The translations under genes were made by a program, and so were the position numbers. Below are positions 27,186-37,699 of a DNA stretch of 64,000 bases, one piece after another; positions within the stretch are counted from its first letter, which is position 1, and every line of letters begins with the position of its first letter. This DNA comes from Mycobacterium sherrisii (lineage in GTDB: Bacteria; Actinomycetota; Actinomycetes; Mycobacteriales; Mycobacteriaceae): assembly GCF_002102355.1 (NCBI RefSeq), contig NZ_LQPT01000081.1, forward strand, positions 124,001-188,000, read 5' to 3'. The notes beneath the pieces were generated by a model that saw only the letters and a list, made by a program, of their open reading frames with translations, ran no database searches and was not told the DNA's origin.

Positions 27186-27818
27186 ATGAACGGAGCAGCG
27201 AGCAGCCATGCCGACGGCGCCTTGACTCGGGTATTGAAGCGCGAACGCAAGGATCTTTCCGACGATGTCCGTCGCGTCGGGGCTCTTCCCGTCCCCGTGC
27301 TGGATCCGCCCTACGCCATGCGAACGGCGGTGAGCGACGACGCAGAAATGGTGTCGGAGTGGATGAATCGCCCCCACTTGGCCGAGACGTGGGAGTACGC
27401 GTGGCCCACCGCACGCTGGCGTCAACATATCGAGGCGCAGCTCGAGGGCACCTACTCGTTGCCGTTGATCGGCACGGTGCGCGGCAGCGAGTGCGCCTAC
27501 CTGGAGATCTACTGGGCAGCAAAGGACATGATCTCGCGGCACTATGACGCCGAACCGCACGACATCGGGCTGCACGCCGCGATCGCGGACCTGCCGCTGG
27601 TCAACCGGGGCCTGGGTCCGCGGCTGCTGCCGCAGATCGTGGCGAGTGTGTTCGCCCGGGAGCCCCGCTGTCGGCGGATCATGTTCGACCCCGACCACCG
27701 CAACACCACGGTCCGCCGGTTGTGCGACTACGTGGGATGCCGCTGCCTGGGTGAGCATCAGGCGCCGAACCGCCGCATGGTGCTCTACGCGTTGGAGCGC
27801 ACCACCCAGTCCGCGTAG
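27186..27818 (+). CDS. mbtK: Mycobactin lysine N-epsilon-acyltransferase MbtK
   Basis: 210 residues, equal to the length I recall for M. tuberculosis MbtK (Rv1347c). It is a GNAT-fold enzyme that transfers the long acyl chain from the carrier protein MbtL to the lysine side chain of mycobactin. Recognisable segments are [27 protein letters not shown] (spanning about residues 44-70), [13 protein letters not shown] and [20 protein letters not shown] near the C-terminus. It works with MbtL, MbtM and MbtN encoded next to it on the opposite strand. Its last 34 bases overlap the end of mbtN in antisense. I see no iron box directly upstream. Confidence 0.93.
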   Translation: MNGAASSHADGALTRVLKRERKDLSDDVRRVGALPVPVLDPPYAMRTAVSDDAEMVSEWMNRPHLAETWEYAWPTARWRQHIEAQLEGTYSLPLIGTVRGSECAYLEIYWAAKDMISRHYDAEPHDIGLHAAIADLPLVNRGLGPRLLPQIVASVFAREPRCRRIMFDPDHRNTTVRRLCDYVGCRCLGEHQAPNRRMVLYALERTTQSA

Positions 27819-28954
27819 CCGGCATGGTCGGGCTTCATCCCGGCCGCGACCAGCTCCCACAGCACCTCATCGGTGCCGCCGCCGACCCGGGCCAACTTCA
27901 TGTCCCGCCATACGCTGCCGAGCGGTGTTTCGTCGACGAGGTAGCCCGAGCCGCCGAAGATGTGCATGCACTCGCCGATCACCTCTTCGCCGAGCCGAGC
28001 CGCGGTGACCTTGATACCCGCGGCCGCACGCAGATCCAATCGGCCTTGCGCGGCGATGCCGTGTAGGGCGTAGCGCAGCTGGTCGACGCGTGCCTGCAGG
28101 TCCGCCATCCGCAGCCGGAGCGCCTGGTGCTCGAACAGCGTCTGACCGAATTGGCGCCGAACCATCATGCGGGCCAAGGTGATCCCGATCACCCGCTGAC
28201 ACGACGCCGCAACCTGGCCGGCGATCGACATTCGTTCGTGGGCCAATCCCCAACTGATGGCGGCCAAGCCGGTGCCCGCCCGGGCGACCAGCGCGTCACC
28301 CGGCACCCAGGTATCGATGTGGACCGCGGCGGTGTCCAGCGGTCCCGCACCCACCTTGTTGTAGGGCTGCCGCACGTCGACATCCTTGGTCGGCACCGCC
28401 ACCACCACGACGTTGCCGTGCCGGCTGGACGCGTCGTGATCGACGCTGCGGGCCACTACCAGGATGTGGTCGGCAATGGGTGAAAGCGAAACGAACTTCT
28501 TGATACCGCGGACGTGGTAACCGTCGTTCCGCGAGCGGACCTCGGTCTCGACGATCTGCAAATCGGAGCCGCCGGATTCTTCGGAGGCGCCGACGCACAG
28601 CACCACCTCGCCCCGAATCGCGCGCTCGCACACGTCTTTCAGGTAATCCGACTTGCCGAACCGTCGCAGCACCGCGATGGCGGAATCGTGCAGGCTCACC
28701 CCGACTCCGATCCCGGCGGATGCCAGGTGACCCAACGCCAGTGCAAGTTCGACGAGCTTGCCGACGTCGGGCTGGGCCTGATCTGTCCACTTGGTGGCGA
28801 AGACACCGCGGGCTCCCAGGTATTCGATCAATTCCCGTGGAAACCGTTGCCGCGCTTCGGCTTCCGCTGTCCACGCAGTGACGCGCTCGTCGAACACGCC
28901 GGCGAGCAGGGTGCGATAGTCCGCATCGAAGATGGGCTGGTCCGCCGCGGCCAC
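27785..28954 (-). CDS. mbtN: Mycobactin acyl-ACP dehydrogenase MbtN (FadE14)
   Basis: About 389 residues. An acyl-CoA dehydrogenase-family flavoprotein that makes the alpha-beta cis double bond of the mycobactin acyl chain on MbtL. Motifs are [50 protein letters not shown] and [10 protein letters not shown]. In place of the usual YEGTSEI the C-terminus reads [12 protein letters not shown], so the catalytic base differs from ordinary FadE proteins, as known for this subfamily. GTG 28954, one base after the mbtM stop, is the likely start; TTG 28972 lies inside mbtM. Confidence 0.92.
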   Translation of the reverse strand: MAAADQPIFDADYRTLLAGVFDERVTAWTAEAEARQRFPRELIEYLGARGVFATKWTDQAQPDVGKLVELALALGHLASAGIGVGVSLHDSAIAVLRRFGKSDYLKDVCERAIRGEVVLCVGASEESGGSDLQIVETEVRSRNDGYHVRGIKKFVSLSPIADHILVVARSVDHDASSRHGNVVVVAVPTKDVDVRQPYNKVGAGPLDTAAVHIDTWVPGDALVARAGTGLAAISWGLAHERMSIAGQVAASCQRVIGITLARMMVRRQFGQTLFEHQALRLRMADLQARVDQLRYALHGIAAQGRLDLRAAAGIKVTAARLGEEVIGECMHIFGGSGYLVDETPLGSVWRDMKLARVGGGTDEVLWELVAAGMKPDHAGYADWVVRSNA

Positions 28955-28955
28955 G

Positions 28956-30527
28956 TCAGTCCACCAGCTCAAGTGAGCGCCGGACCTCCAACCGCCGCAG
29001 TTTGCCCGAGGAGGTACGCGGCAGCGATCCCGGTGACATGAAGACCACGTCGGCCGGCACGATGCCGCACACCGACGCGATGCGTTGAATCATCTCGGTG
29101 CGTGCCTGTGTCTCGTTGTCGCCGCGGAACTCCGCCGCGACGATCAGGCCGGGGCGGGCGGACCGGGCGCCGGTGCCCAGCGCCACCACACCGCCTTGCC
29201 GGACACCGTCGACCTGGGCCGCGACCAGTTCGATCTCGGTCGGGAAGATGTTGCGCCCGGCAATCGAGATGATCTCCTTGGCCCGTCCGCAGACCACCAG
29301 GCCGCCGTCGTCGAAGAACCCCAAATCCCCGGTGGGAAACCAGTCCTCGCGATCGATGGGCGTCCGACCCAGGTAGCCGTCCATCATCGACGTGCCGCGG
29401 ATCTCGACCTCGCCGATCTCGCGATCGGTCGTGGCATAGCGATCGGTGGCCACCACCCGGATCTGCATGCCCGGGATCGCGTCCCCCAGAATGGCGTACT
29501 CGTGCGGGCCGCTGTCGTCGGCGACGGTGGCGAACCGCAGTCCCGCGCCGGGGGACGGCAGTGCCACCGCGCAGGTGGATTCGGCCAGGCCGTAGGACGG
29601 CGCCAGGGCCCCGGCGTCGAGCCCGAACGGTGCCATCGCCTCGGCAAAGCGCCCGAATCCCTTGCAGTCGACCGGTTCTCCACCGTTGATCGCCACCCGC
29701 AGCGCGCCGAGATCGACATCGGACACCAGCGCCGCATACTTGCCCAGGATGTTGTAGGCGAGGTTGGGCGCGGCGGTGATCGTCGCGCGGCTGGCCGAGA
29801 GCCACCCCAGCCAATTGAACGGCGACGCGGAGAACGCCGCCGGCGACGACACCCACAGCGGCAGACCCGCCAACGCCGGGGCCAGCACACACGTCAGTCC
29901 CATGTCGTGAAACAACGGCAGCCAGGAGCACACCACATCGCGGGACGCATCCAGGCCGAACCGTTGCGACAGTCCGCGCATGTTGCTCAGCACGGCGCCC
30001 GCCGAGAGCATCGCGGTCTTCGGTGATCCTGTCGATCCCGCCGTGCCCTGCAGAATGGCGTGGTTGGCAGTTTCGACCCGGGGCAGTCCCGCTGCGGACC
30101 GGCTGGCGCGGGCCGCCGTGGCCAGCTGCTCGACGGTAATACCCTCGGGTGCAACATCTTTCAGTGCTGCCAGGTCCGATCCGTGGCTCAGCACGGCGCC
30201 GACGCCGAGAGAGTCGAATCGGGTCAGCGTCGCGGTCGCCCACTGGCGCAGTTCGGCGCCGCGGACCGGCCCGGGCAAGATCGACACGGCCGCGCCGGTG
30301 AGCCACGCGCCCTGGATCGCGGCGATGAATTCGATGGTGGGCTCGCCCACCAGCCCGACGGCGCCGGGCCGATCATGATCGAGCAGCCAGGCCGCGATTC
30401 CCTCGGCCAGCCCGTGCACCTCCGGCCACGGGCACCGGCGCCACTGCGCGATCTCCCGGTCGAAAACGGCCAAGTCGGCGGTGGCGGTCTGCATCGACCG
30501 CGTCATCGCCGCCGCGAGTTCACTCAT
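28956..30527 (-). CDS. mbtM: Mycobactin fatty acyl-AMP ligase MbtM (FadD33)
   Basis: 523 residues. It activates the fatty acid that becomes the mycobactin lipid tail and loads it onto the carrier MbtL. Adenylation motifs are the P-loop [86 protein letters not shown] and the terminal [17 protein letters not shown] 30527 overlaps the end of mbtL by 8 bases. The operon mbtL-mbtM-mbtN should be iron-repressed through the box at 30797. Confidence 0.93.
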   Translation of the reverse strand: MSELAAAMTRSMQTATADLAVFDREIAQWRRCPWPEVHGLAEGIAAWLLDHDRPGAVGLVGEPTIEFIAAIQGAWLTGAAVSILPGPVRGAELRQWATATLTRFDSLGVGAVLSHGSDLAALKDVAPEGITVEQLATAARASRSAAGLPRVETANHAILQGTAGSTGSPKTAMLSAGAVLSNMRGLSQRFGLDASRDVVCSWLPLFHDMGLTCVLAPALAGLPLWVSSPAAFSASPFNWLGWLSASRATITAAPNLAYNILGKYAALVSDVDLGALRVAINGGEPVDCKGFGRFAEAMAPFGLDAGALAPSYGLAESTCAVALPSPGAGLRFATVADDSGPHEYAILGDAIPGMQIRVVATDRYATTDREIGEVEIRGTSMMDGYLGRTPIDREDWFPTGDLGFFDDGGLVVCGRAKEIISIAGRNIFPTEIELVAAQVDGVRQGGVVALGTGARSARPGLIVAAEFRGDNETQARTEMIQRIASVCGIVPADVVFMSPGSLPRTSSGKLRRLEVRRSLELVD

Positions 30528-30771
30528 TGCGGGATTTCGCCGCGATGGCCGCGTCCAGATCGCCGACGGTGTCGCAGGCCAACAGTTCCTCCTCGGACAA
30601 CACCACGCCGAGACGTTCTTCGATGGCGACCATGCCGACCGCGAATGCCACCGAGTCGAGTCCGACGTCGTCGATCAACCGCGCCTCGGGGCGCACCCGG
30701 CTCATATCGACGTTGAGGTCATCACGCAGAATATTTTGCAGCGCGGCTGTCACCGCGGCAGAGGAGCCCAT
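30520..30771 (-). CDS. mbtL: Mycobactin acyl carrier protein MbtL
   Basis: 83 residues, typical ACP size. The phosphopantetheine attachment serine is Ser40 in [10 protein letters not shown]. It carries the acyl chain handed on by MbtM, desaturated by MbtN and transferred by MbtK. It is the first gene of the mbtL-mbtM-mbtN operon, with ATG 30771 located 25 bases after the iron box. Confidence 0.93.
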   Translation of the reverse strand: MGSSAAVTAALQNILRDDLNVDMSRVRPEARLIDDVGLDSVAFAVGMVAIEERLGVVLSEEELLACDTVGDLDAAIAAKSRNE

Positions 30772-30796
30772 GGCGACCGACCATACAGGTTGTCAG

Positions 30797-30815
30797 TAAG
30801 GTTAGGCTAGCCTAC
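30797..30815. promoter_or_regulatory. IdeR iron box upstream of mbtL
   Basis: The plus-strand 19-mer matches the consensus TTAGGTTAGGCTAACCTAA at 16 of 19 positions, the strongest iron box in the window. It is 25 bases from the mbtL start and 80 bases from the divergent lprD-like start, so iron-loaded IdeR could repress both directions. The effect on the lprD side is inference. Confidence 0.88.
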
Positions 30816-30895
30816 TCAACCAAGAGTTTTGCCACGCGCACGGCGCCCGGCGACGGCGGCTGTCAGCGGTGCCAGGCTCGCGGTACCGTCGAGGG

Positions 30896-31288
30896 GTGTC
30901 CGGCCAGCCCCATCATCGGCGCCAGCACCGGCCCGCGCTGATCGTGCTGGCCGTCGTCGCAGCCTGCGGGTGCCTGGCCCTCGGCTGGTGGCAATGGACC
31001 CGATTTCAGTCGCCGTCCGGCACCTTCCAGAACCTCGGCTACGCTCTGCAGTGGCCCCTGTTCGCATGGTTTTGCCTCTACGCCTACCGCAACTTCGTCC
31101 GCTACGAACAGGCGCCGCCGCAGCCGCGTCACGCCGGCGCGGCCAGCGAGATCCCGGCCGGGCTGCTTCCCGAGCGGCCCAAGCCCACGCCGCAACCAGC
31201 CGACGATCCCGCGCTGCGGGAGTACAACGCTTACCTGGCCGAGCTCGCCGCCGCAGATGCCGAAAAACAGAACAGGACCACCGCATGA
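30896..31288 (+). CDS. lprD: LprD-like membrane protein/putative lipoprotein (Rv1343c orthologue)
   Basis: About 130 residues from GTG 30896. A hydrophobic stretch ALIVLAVVAACGCLALGWWQW near the N-terminus includes a lipobox-like AAC, and a second hydrophobic segment QWPLFAWFCLYAY follows, so it may be a membrane protein rather than a true lipoprotein. The C-terminal half is charged and Pro-rich and ends ADAEKQNRTTA. It lies in the same position as lprD in M. tuberculosis, divergent from mbtL. An ATGA overlap couples it to the next gene. Function unknown. Confidence 0.75.
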   Translation: MSGQPHHRRQHRPALIVLAVVAACGCLALGWWQWTRFQSPSGTFQNLGYALQWPLFAWFCLYAYRNFVRYEQAPPQPRHAGAASEIPAGLLPERPKPTPQPADDPALREYNAYLAELAAADAEKQNRTTA

Positions 31289-31623
31289 CCACGCCCGAGC
31301 CCCCCGCGGCGGTATCCGCCGACCGGATCCGCCCTGCCCTCCTCGGCTACCGGATCATGGCGTGGACGACCGGTCTGTGGCTGATCGCCCTGTGCTACGA
31401 GATCGTGTCGCACCTTGCGTTCCACCACGAGATCCGGTGGATCGAGGTGGTGCACGGCTGGGTGTATTTCGTCTACGTGCTCACGGCCTTCAACTTGGCG
31501 ATCAAGGTCCGCTGGCCGATCGGGAAGACGATCGGGGTGCTGTTGTCCGGCACGATCCCGTTGGCGGGCATCATCGTCGAGCATTTTCAGACCAAGGACA
31601 TCAAGGCGCGCTTCGGGCTTTAG
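31285..31623 (+). CDS. DUF3817 integral membrane protein (Rv1342c orthologue)
   Basis: 112 residues. It has about three transmembrane segments: YRIMAWTTGLWLIALCYEIV, VVHGWVYFVYVLTAFNLAI, and TIGVLLSGTIPLAGIIVEH. The conserved HG in VVHGW and the closing EHFQTKDIKARFG fit the DUF3817 family, whose role is unknown. ATG 31285 overlaps the preceding stop (ATGA), so it is co-translated with the LprD-like protein. Its end overlaps the convergent pyrophosphatase gene by 4 bases. Confidence 0.85.
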   Translation: MTTPEPPAAVSADRIRPALLGYRIMAWTTGLWLIALCYEIVSHLAFHHEIRWIEVVHGWVYFVYVLTAFNLAIKVRWPIGKTIGVLLSGTIPLAGIIVEHFQTKDIKARFGL

Positions 31624-32246
31624 GTTCGAGCCAGCTCGCGCAGCGCCGGCAGCAGCAGGCCCAGGGCGCGGCCCCGGTGTGAGGCCGCGTCCTTGTCGTG
31701 CGGGCTCAGTTCCGCCGCGGTGCGACCCCCGAATTCCGGGCCGTCCGGAACGAAAACCGGGTCGTAGCCGAACCCGCCGTCACCGCGCGGCTGCCGGGCG
31801 ATCGCGCCCGGCCACTCGCCGCGGACGACCAGCTCCCCGTGGGCCGACACCAGTGCGCAGGCGGACACGAACGCCGCGGCGCGGCGCTCGTCGGGCACCT
31901 CACGCAACTGAGCCAGCAGCAGCGCCGTGTTGGCGGCGTCGTCCCCGTGTACGCCCGCCCAGCGCGCCGACAGCACACCCGGCATGCCGTTGAGTGCGGC
32001 CACTTGCAAACCCGAGTCGTCGGCCACCGTGGCCAAGCCCGTGGCCGCAAACGCATCGCGCGCCTTGGCCAACGCATTGTCCTCGAACGTCGCGCCGGTT
32101 TCGGGTGCCTCATCGAAGGGCGTCACGTCGTCGAGTGACACCAGCGTGAGGGTTGTCAGCCCGGCACCGTCCAACACCCGACGCAATTCGGCCAGTTTCT
32201 TGCGGTTGCGGCTGGCGACCAGCAGCCGGGTCACCGGTTGCCCCAT
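31620..32246 (-). CDS. RdgB/HAM1-family XTP/dITP pyrophosphatase
   Basis: 208 residues. The enzyme hydrolyses deaminated purine nucleoside triphosphates (dITP, XTP), keeping them out of DNA and RNA. The N-terminus LLVASRNRKKLAELRRVL, the acidic loop TFEDNALAKARDAF, VADDSGLQVAALNGMPGV, and GDGGFGYDPVFVP are the family fingerprints. ATG 32246 (MGQPVTRLLV) matches the Rv1341 N-terminus; GTG 32234 is an alternative. In mycobacteria it normally follows rphA; here a DDN-like gene lies between them. Confidence 0.92.
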   Translation of the reverse strand: MGQPVTRLLVASRNRKKLAELRRVLDGAGLTTLTLVSLDDVTPFDEAPETGATFEDNALAKARDAFAATGLATVADDSGLQVAALNGMPGVLSARWAGVHGDDAANTALLLAQLREVPDERRAAAFVSACALVSAHGELVVRGEWPGAIARQPRGDGGFGYDPVFVPDGPEFGGRTAAELSPHDKDAASHRGRALGLLLPALRELART

Positions 32247-32331
32247 CGACTCATATGTCCCCGTTCGTTCGACACCGGCCCCCGTGCCCGGCGCCGGGAA
32301 TGCCGCGCGATGTCCAGATGTTTTGCCGCTC

Positions 32332-32766
32332 ATGACACAGACAGCATTCAGCACCACCGATTGGGTGCGCGAACACACCGAACAAATTCTGGCACAGGGC
32401 ACCACCGCGGGAATCGGCGAAAGCGACGAGAGAACCAAGAACCGCCCGATCGTGCTGTTCACCGTGACCGGCGCAAAGACAGGCCTGAAGCGGTATGTCC
32501 CGTTGATGCGGGTGGAGCATAACGGGCATTACGCGATGATCGGCTCTACCGGCGGTGCACCCAAGGATCCGGCCTGGGTCGCCAATCTCCGTGCCAACCC
32601 CACGGTCTCGGTCCAGGACGGCGATCGGGTCTTCGAGGGCACGGCCCGTCAGGTCGTCGGGGCCGAGCGAGAGACGTGGTGGCAGAGGGGAGTCGAGGCC
32701 TACCCCCACTACACGACGCTGCAATCGCTCACCGAACGAAAGATTCCCGTTTTCGTAGTGGAGTGA
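32332..32766 (+). CDS. Deazaflavin (F420)-dependent nitroreductase-family protein
   Basis: 144 residues, the size of the DDN/FDOR split-barrel family. VLFTVTGAKTGLKRYVPLM is the F420 phosphate-binding region, and YAMIGSTGGAPKDPAWVANLRANP is the classic second motif. Relatives reduce quinones or activate nitroimidazoles such as pretomanid in M. tuberculosis (Ddn). It stands alone on the plus strand between the pyrophosphatase and rphA, where M. tuberculosis has no gene as I recall, so it looks like a local insertion. The upstream part of the open frame is a shadow of the pyrophosphatase gene. Confidence 0.87.
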   Translation: MTQTAFSTTDWVREHTEQILAQGTTAGIGESDERTKNRPIVLFTVTGAKTGLKRYVPLMRVEHNGHYAMIGSTGGAPKDPAWVANLRANPTVSVQDGDRVFEGTARQVVGAERETWWQRGVEAYPHYTTLQSLTERKIPVFVVE

Positions 32767-32813
32767 CCGGAATACGTTGCCGCCCAAGGGTCTTCGCGGC
32801 CCCTGGGCGTACT

Positions 32814-33593
32814 TCAGCTGCCGAATGCCTTGGGTGGTGGCGGTCCGTCGGGGAGCACGCCCGGGTAGGGCGACGTCAGCGCCTCGCGCTGCGCGGCGAA
32901 CAGGGTGTCACACGCGCCCAGCGCCATGTCGAGCAGCTTGTCCAGCGTCGAGCGCGGGAACGTCGCGCCCTCGCCAGTGCCCTGGATTTCGACCAGCGTT
33001 CCGGTGTCGGTGGCGACGACGTTCATGTCCACCTCGGCGCGCGAGTCCTCCTCGTACGGCAGATCCACCCGGATCCTGCCGTCGACCACGCCGACGCTGA
33101 CCGCCGCGATGGCGCACGACAACGGCCGCGGATCCGACAGCCTGCCGGCCGCCGACAGGTAGGTGACGGCGTCGGCCAGCGCCACATAGGCGCCCGTGAT
33201 CGCCGCGGTACGGGTGCCGCCGTCGGCTTGCAACACGTCGCAGTCGACGGCGATTGTGTTCTCCCCCAACGCCGCCAGGTCGATGCAGGCGCGCAGCGAC
33301 CGGCCGACCAGCCGGCTGATCTCTTGGGTGCGGCCCGATAGCCGACCCTTCACCGACTCCCGGTCGGATCGGGTGTGGGTGGCCGACGGCAGCATCGCGT
33401 ACTCCGCGGTCAACCATCCCAGGCCCGACCCCTTGCGCCAGCGCGGCACGCCTTCCGTGACGCTGGCGGTGCACAGCACTTTGGTCTGGCCGAATGCGAT
33501 TAGCACCGAGCCCGCGGGGTTTTCGGTGAAGCCGCGGGTGATGACTACCGGGCGAAGCTCGTCGTCGTTGCGACCGTCTTCTCGTTTTGACAC
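32814..33593 (-). CDS. rph: Ribonuclease PH
   Basis: 259 residues. A phosphorolytic 3'-5' exoribonuclease that trims tRNA 3' ends. Conserved segments are [50 protein letters not shown], the phosphate-site region [20 protein letters not shown] and [18 protein letters not shown]. The start is GTG 33593, encoding SKREDGRND. It corresponds to rphA (Rv1340) and lies downstream of the Rv1339-type phosphodiesterase on the same strand. Confidence 0.95.
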   Translation of the reverse strand: MSKREDGRNDDELRPVVITRGFTENPAGSVLIAFGQTKVLCTASVTEGVPRWRKGSGLGWLTAEYAMLPSATHTRSDRESVKGRLSGRTQEISRLVGRSLRACIDLAALGENTIAVDCDVLQADGGTRTAAITGAYVALADAVTYLSAAGRLSDPRPLSCAIAAVSVGVVDGRIRVDLPYEEDSRAEVDMNVVATDTGTLVEIQGTGEGATFPRSTLDKLLDMALGACDTLFAAQREALTSPYPGVLPDGPPPPKAFGS

Positions 33594-33648
33594 CCAATCA
33601 CCCTAGCCACCCGGACCCCCCGGGGCGGCAGGCAGCGGGTCGGTCGGA

Positions 33649-34479
33649 TCAGACTCGTTCGGAATGGCGCACGTCGAACGTCTCGCCGCACACCACCGCG
33701 TGCACCGGGCCGTCGAACTCGGCCTTGGCCTCGCTGATCACGTCCTCGCGCGACGTCCACGGTGGGATATGGGTGAGCAGCAGCTCGCGAACGCCGGCCG
33801 CCGCCGCGGTCTGGCCGGCTTCGGTGCCAGACAGGTGCAGGGCGGGCGGGCGGTCCGGGGCGTGCGTCCAGGACGCCTCGCAGAGGAACACGTCGGCATC
33901 GCGGGCTAAGTCGACAAGCTGATCGCAGACTCCGGTGTCACCGCTGTAGACGAAGGACGCCCCGCTGGCGTCGGTGATGCGCAAGCCGTAGGACTCGGTG
34001 GGGTGGGCAACCACCCGGGGCGTCACGGTCAGCGAGCCGATGACGATCGGCTCGCCGTCGACCCAATGGTGGACGTCGAAGATGTCCGAGCAGTCGTCGA
34101 TTTCACCGCCGTAGGGCGACGACGCGGCGCCCAGCCGAGACCAGGTGTCGCTCGGGCCGTACAGCATGGCCTTGCCCAGCGGACGGGCCGACGGATGGTA
34201 GCGCCGCCACACGAACAGCCCCGGCATATCCAGGCAGTGATCGGCATGCAGATGAGACAACAACACATGCACTGAAGCAGGGTCGGCGTAACGCTGCAAA
34301 GCCCCTAGCACGCCCCCACCGAAGTCGAGAACCAAAGGCGGAGTGTCGGGGGCACGAAGCAAATATCCCGACGCAGGCGAATCCGGACCCACCACGCTGC
34401 CCGAGCAGCCGAGCACGGTTATTCGCACGGACACTACTGTGCCATGCCCGGAACCCCCATGAGAAAAACATTGACGCAT
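33649..34479 (-). CDS. Metallo-beta-lactamase-fold cyclic nucleotide phosphodiesterase (Rv1339-like)
   Basis: Up to 276 residues. The zinc motif LLSHLHADHCLD (HxHxDH) and later VAHPTESYG, VYSGDTG and LLTHIPPW mark an RNase Z-like metallo-beta-lactamase fold. The M. tuberculosis orthologue Rv1339 has been described as an atypical cAMP phosphodiesterase. ATG 34479 gives a start like the annotated Rv1339 (MRxC...), but GTG 34434 or 34428 (VSVRITVLGCSGSVVG) start exactly at the fold and are equally possible. It sits between murI and rph in the conserved order. Confidence 0.88.
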   Translation of the reverse strand: MRQCFSHGGSGHGTVVSVRITVLGCSGSVVGPDSPASGYLLRAPDTPPLVLDFGGGVLGALQRYADPASVHVLLSHLHADHCLDMPGLFVWRRYHPSARPLGKAMLYGPSDTWSRLGAASSPYGGEIDDCSDIFDVHHWVDGEPIVIGSLTVTPRVVAHPTESYGLRITDASGASFVYSGDTGVCDQLVDLARDADVFLCEASWTHAPDRPPALHLSGTEAGQTAAAAGVRELLLTHIPPWTSREDVISEAKAEFDGPVHAVVCGETFDVRHSERV

Positions 34480-34504
34480 TGATGTGATGAGAATCTCCCA
34501 CGAA

Positions 34505-35316
34505 CTAGCCGATGGGTGAGTGCTGTACCGGCCGAACGCCGCTCACGGCCGGCCCCAGGAACCGCGCCGCCAACTTCGTGAACGCCTCGGGGTCGCCGGT
34601 AGCTTCGAAGACGCGCGTCGCCGGCGCGGCGTCGTGGGGGCGCAGCAAATCCCGCTCGGTGAGCACCCGGAGCACATCCTTCGCCGTTTCCTCGGCGCTC
34701 GAGACCAGCGTCACACTGTCGCCCATCGCCAGCTGGATCAGCCCGGAAAGCAGCGGATAGTGCGTGCAGCCGAGCACCAGCGTGTCAACCTGAGCGCGCT
34801 GCAACGGCTCGAGGTAGCCCTCGGCCAGTCCCAGCACCTGGCGCCCGCTGGTAACCCCCCGCTCGACGAAGTCGACGAAGCGCGGGCAGGCCACGGCAGT
34901 GATCTCGGTGTCACGGGCGGCGGCGAAGGCGTCCTGGTAGGCGTGCGAGGCGATGGTCGCCTGGGTGCCGATGACGCCGATGCGCCCGCTGCGGGTGGTG
35001 GCGACCGCGCGGCGCACCGCGGGCAGGATCACCTCGACGACGGGCACGTCGTAGCGTTCCCGCGCATCCCGCAGGCACGCGGCCGAGGCCGTGTTGCAGG
35101 CGATGACCAGCGCCTTGACGCCCCGGGCGACCAGGTCGTCGCCGATGGCCAGCGCGTGCGCGCGGACCTCGGGGATGGTGAGCGGACCGTACGGACCGTT
35201 GCCGGTGTCGCCGACGTAGATGATGTCCTCGTCGGGCAGTTGATCGATGATCGCGCGGGCCACGGTCAGCCCGCCGACGCCGGAGTCGAAGACCCCGACG
35301 GGTGCCAACGGTGAGC

Positions 35317-35320
<4 letters not shown>
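34505..35320 (-). CDS. murI: Glutamate racemase
   Basis: 271 residues. It makes D-glutamate for peptidoglycan. [14 protein letters not shown] holds the N-terminal acidic residue, [10 protein letters not shown] the first catalytic cysteine and LGCTHYPLL the second, all intact. ATG 35320 overlaps the stop of the rhomboid gene (ATGA); the longer open frame upstream is not coding. Its gene order with the rhomboid and Rv1339 homologues is conserved in mycobacteria. Confidence 0.95.
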
Positions 35321-36984
<1,664 letters not shown>

Positions 36985-37266
36985 TCACCCACCCGCCACG
37001 GCGGGCAGGATGGTGATCGAGTCGCCGTCGGCGATCGCGGTGTCCAATCCGCCGGAGAACCGCACGTCCTCGTCGTTGACGTAGATGTTGACGAAGCGGT
37101 GTAGCTCGCCCGGATGCTCGGAGTCGAGCAACCGCTCGGCGATGCCGCGGTAGTGCGATTCCAGGTCGCTGATCACGGCGGCCAACGTTTCGCCGGTCGC
37201 CGAGACGCGCTTGTCGCCGCCGGTGTGGGGACGCAGGATGGTCGGGACGGAAACGGTGACGGTCAT
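36985..37266 (-). CDS. cysO: Sulfur carrier protein CysO
   Basis: 93 residues with a ubiquitin-like (MoaD/ThiS) fold ending in the essential Gly-Gly (ILPAVAGG). Its C-terminal thiocarboxylate donates sulfur to CysM, and the cysteine added is then released by Mec. ATG 37266; it lies 18 bases after mec and 21 before cysM, in the classical mec-cysO-cysM cluster. Confidence 0.95.
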   Translation of the reverse strand: MTVTVSVPTILRPHTGGDKRVSATGETLAAVISDLESHYRGIAERLLDSEHPGELHRFVNIYVNDEDVRFSGGLDTAIADGDSITILPAVAGG

Positions 37267-37284
37267 GGCTGCTTCCTCGGGGAG

Positions 37285-37698
37285 TCAGTACTGTTCGACG
37301 ATATCGATGGGCTCTTCGACGACGTCGCCGTCGACGATGCGGTAGCTACGCACCTCGTCACGCTCCGGGTCGCGCGTGGACACCACCACGTAGTGCGCGG
37401 ACGGTTCGCCGGCCAGCTGCACGTCGGTGCGGCTTGGGTAGGCCTCGGTCGCGGTGTGGGAGTGGTAGATCACGACGGCGGCGTCGCCCGACTTTTCCAT
37501 GCTGCGCCAGACGCGGAGCTGCTCCTGGGAATCGAATCGGAAAAACGTCGGCGAGCGTTCCGCGTTAGTCATCGGAATGTGTCGTTCGGGACGATCGGAA
37601 CCCTCGGGGCCGGCCAGAATCCCGCACGCCTCGTCCGGATGATCGCGTCGCGCATGCGCCACCATCGCGTCGACCAGATCGGCTCGGATCACCAGCAC
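37285..37698 (-). CDS. mec: CysO-cysteine peptidase Mec (JAMM metalloprotease)
   Basis: 137 residues. Zinc-dependent JAMM/MPN+ peptidase that releases cysteine from the CysO-cysteine adduct. The motif HSHTATEAYPSRTD gives HxH-x7-SxxD, and an upstream Glu in DEACGILAGPEG completes the site. The start is GTG 37698 (VLVIRADLVDAM), matching the M. tuberculosis protein core; GTG 37692 is close by. The stop of the upstream peptidase gene is 1 base away. Confidence 0.94.
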   Translation of the reverse strand: MLVIRADLVDAMVAHARRDHPDEACGILAGPEGSDRPERHIPMTNAERSPTFFRFDSQEQLRVWRSMEKSGDAAVVIYHSHTATEAYPSRTDVQLAGEPSAHYVVVSTRDPERDEVRSYRIVDGDVVEEPIDIVEQY

Positions 37699-37699
37699 G

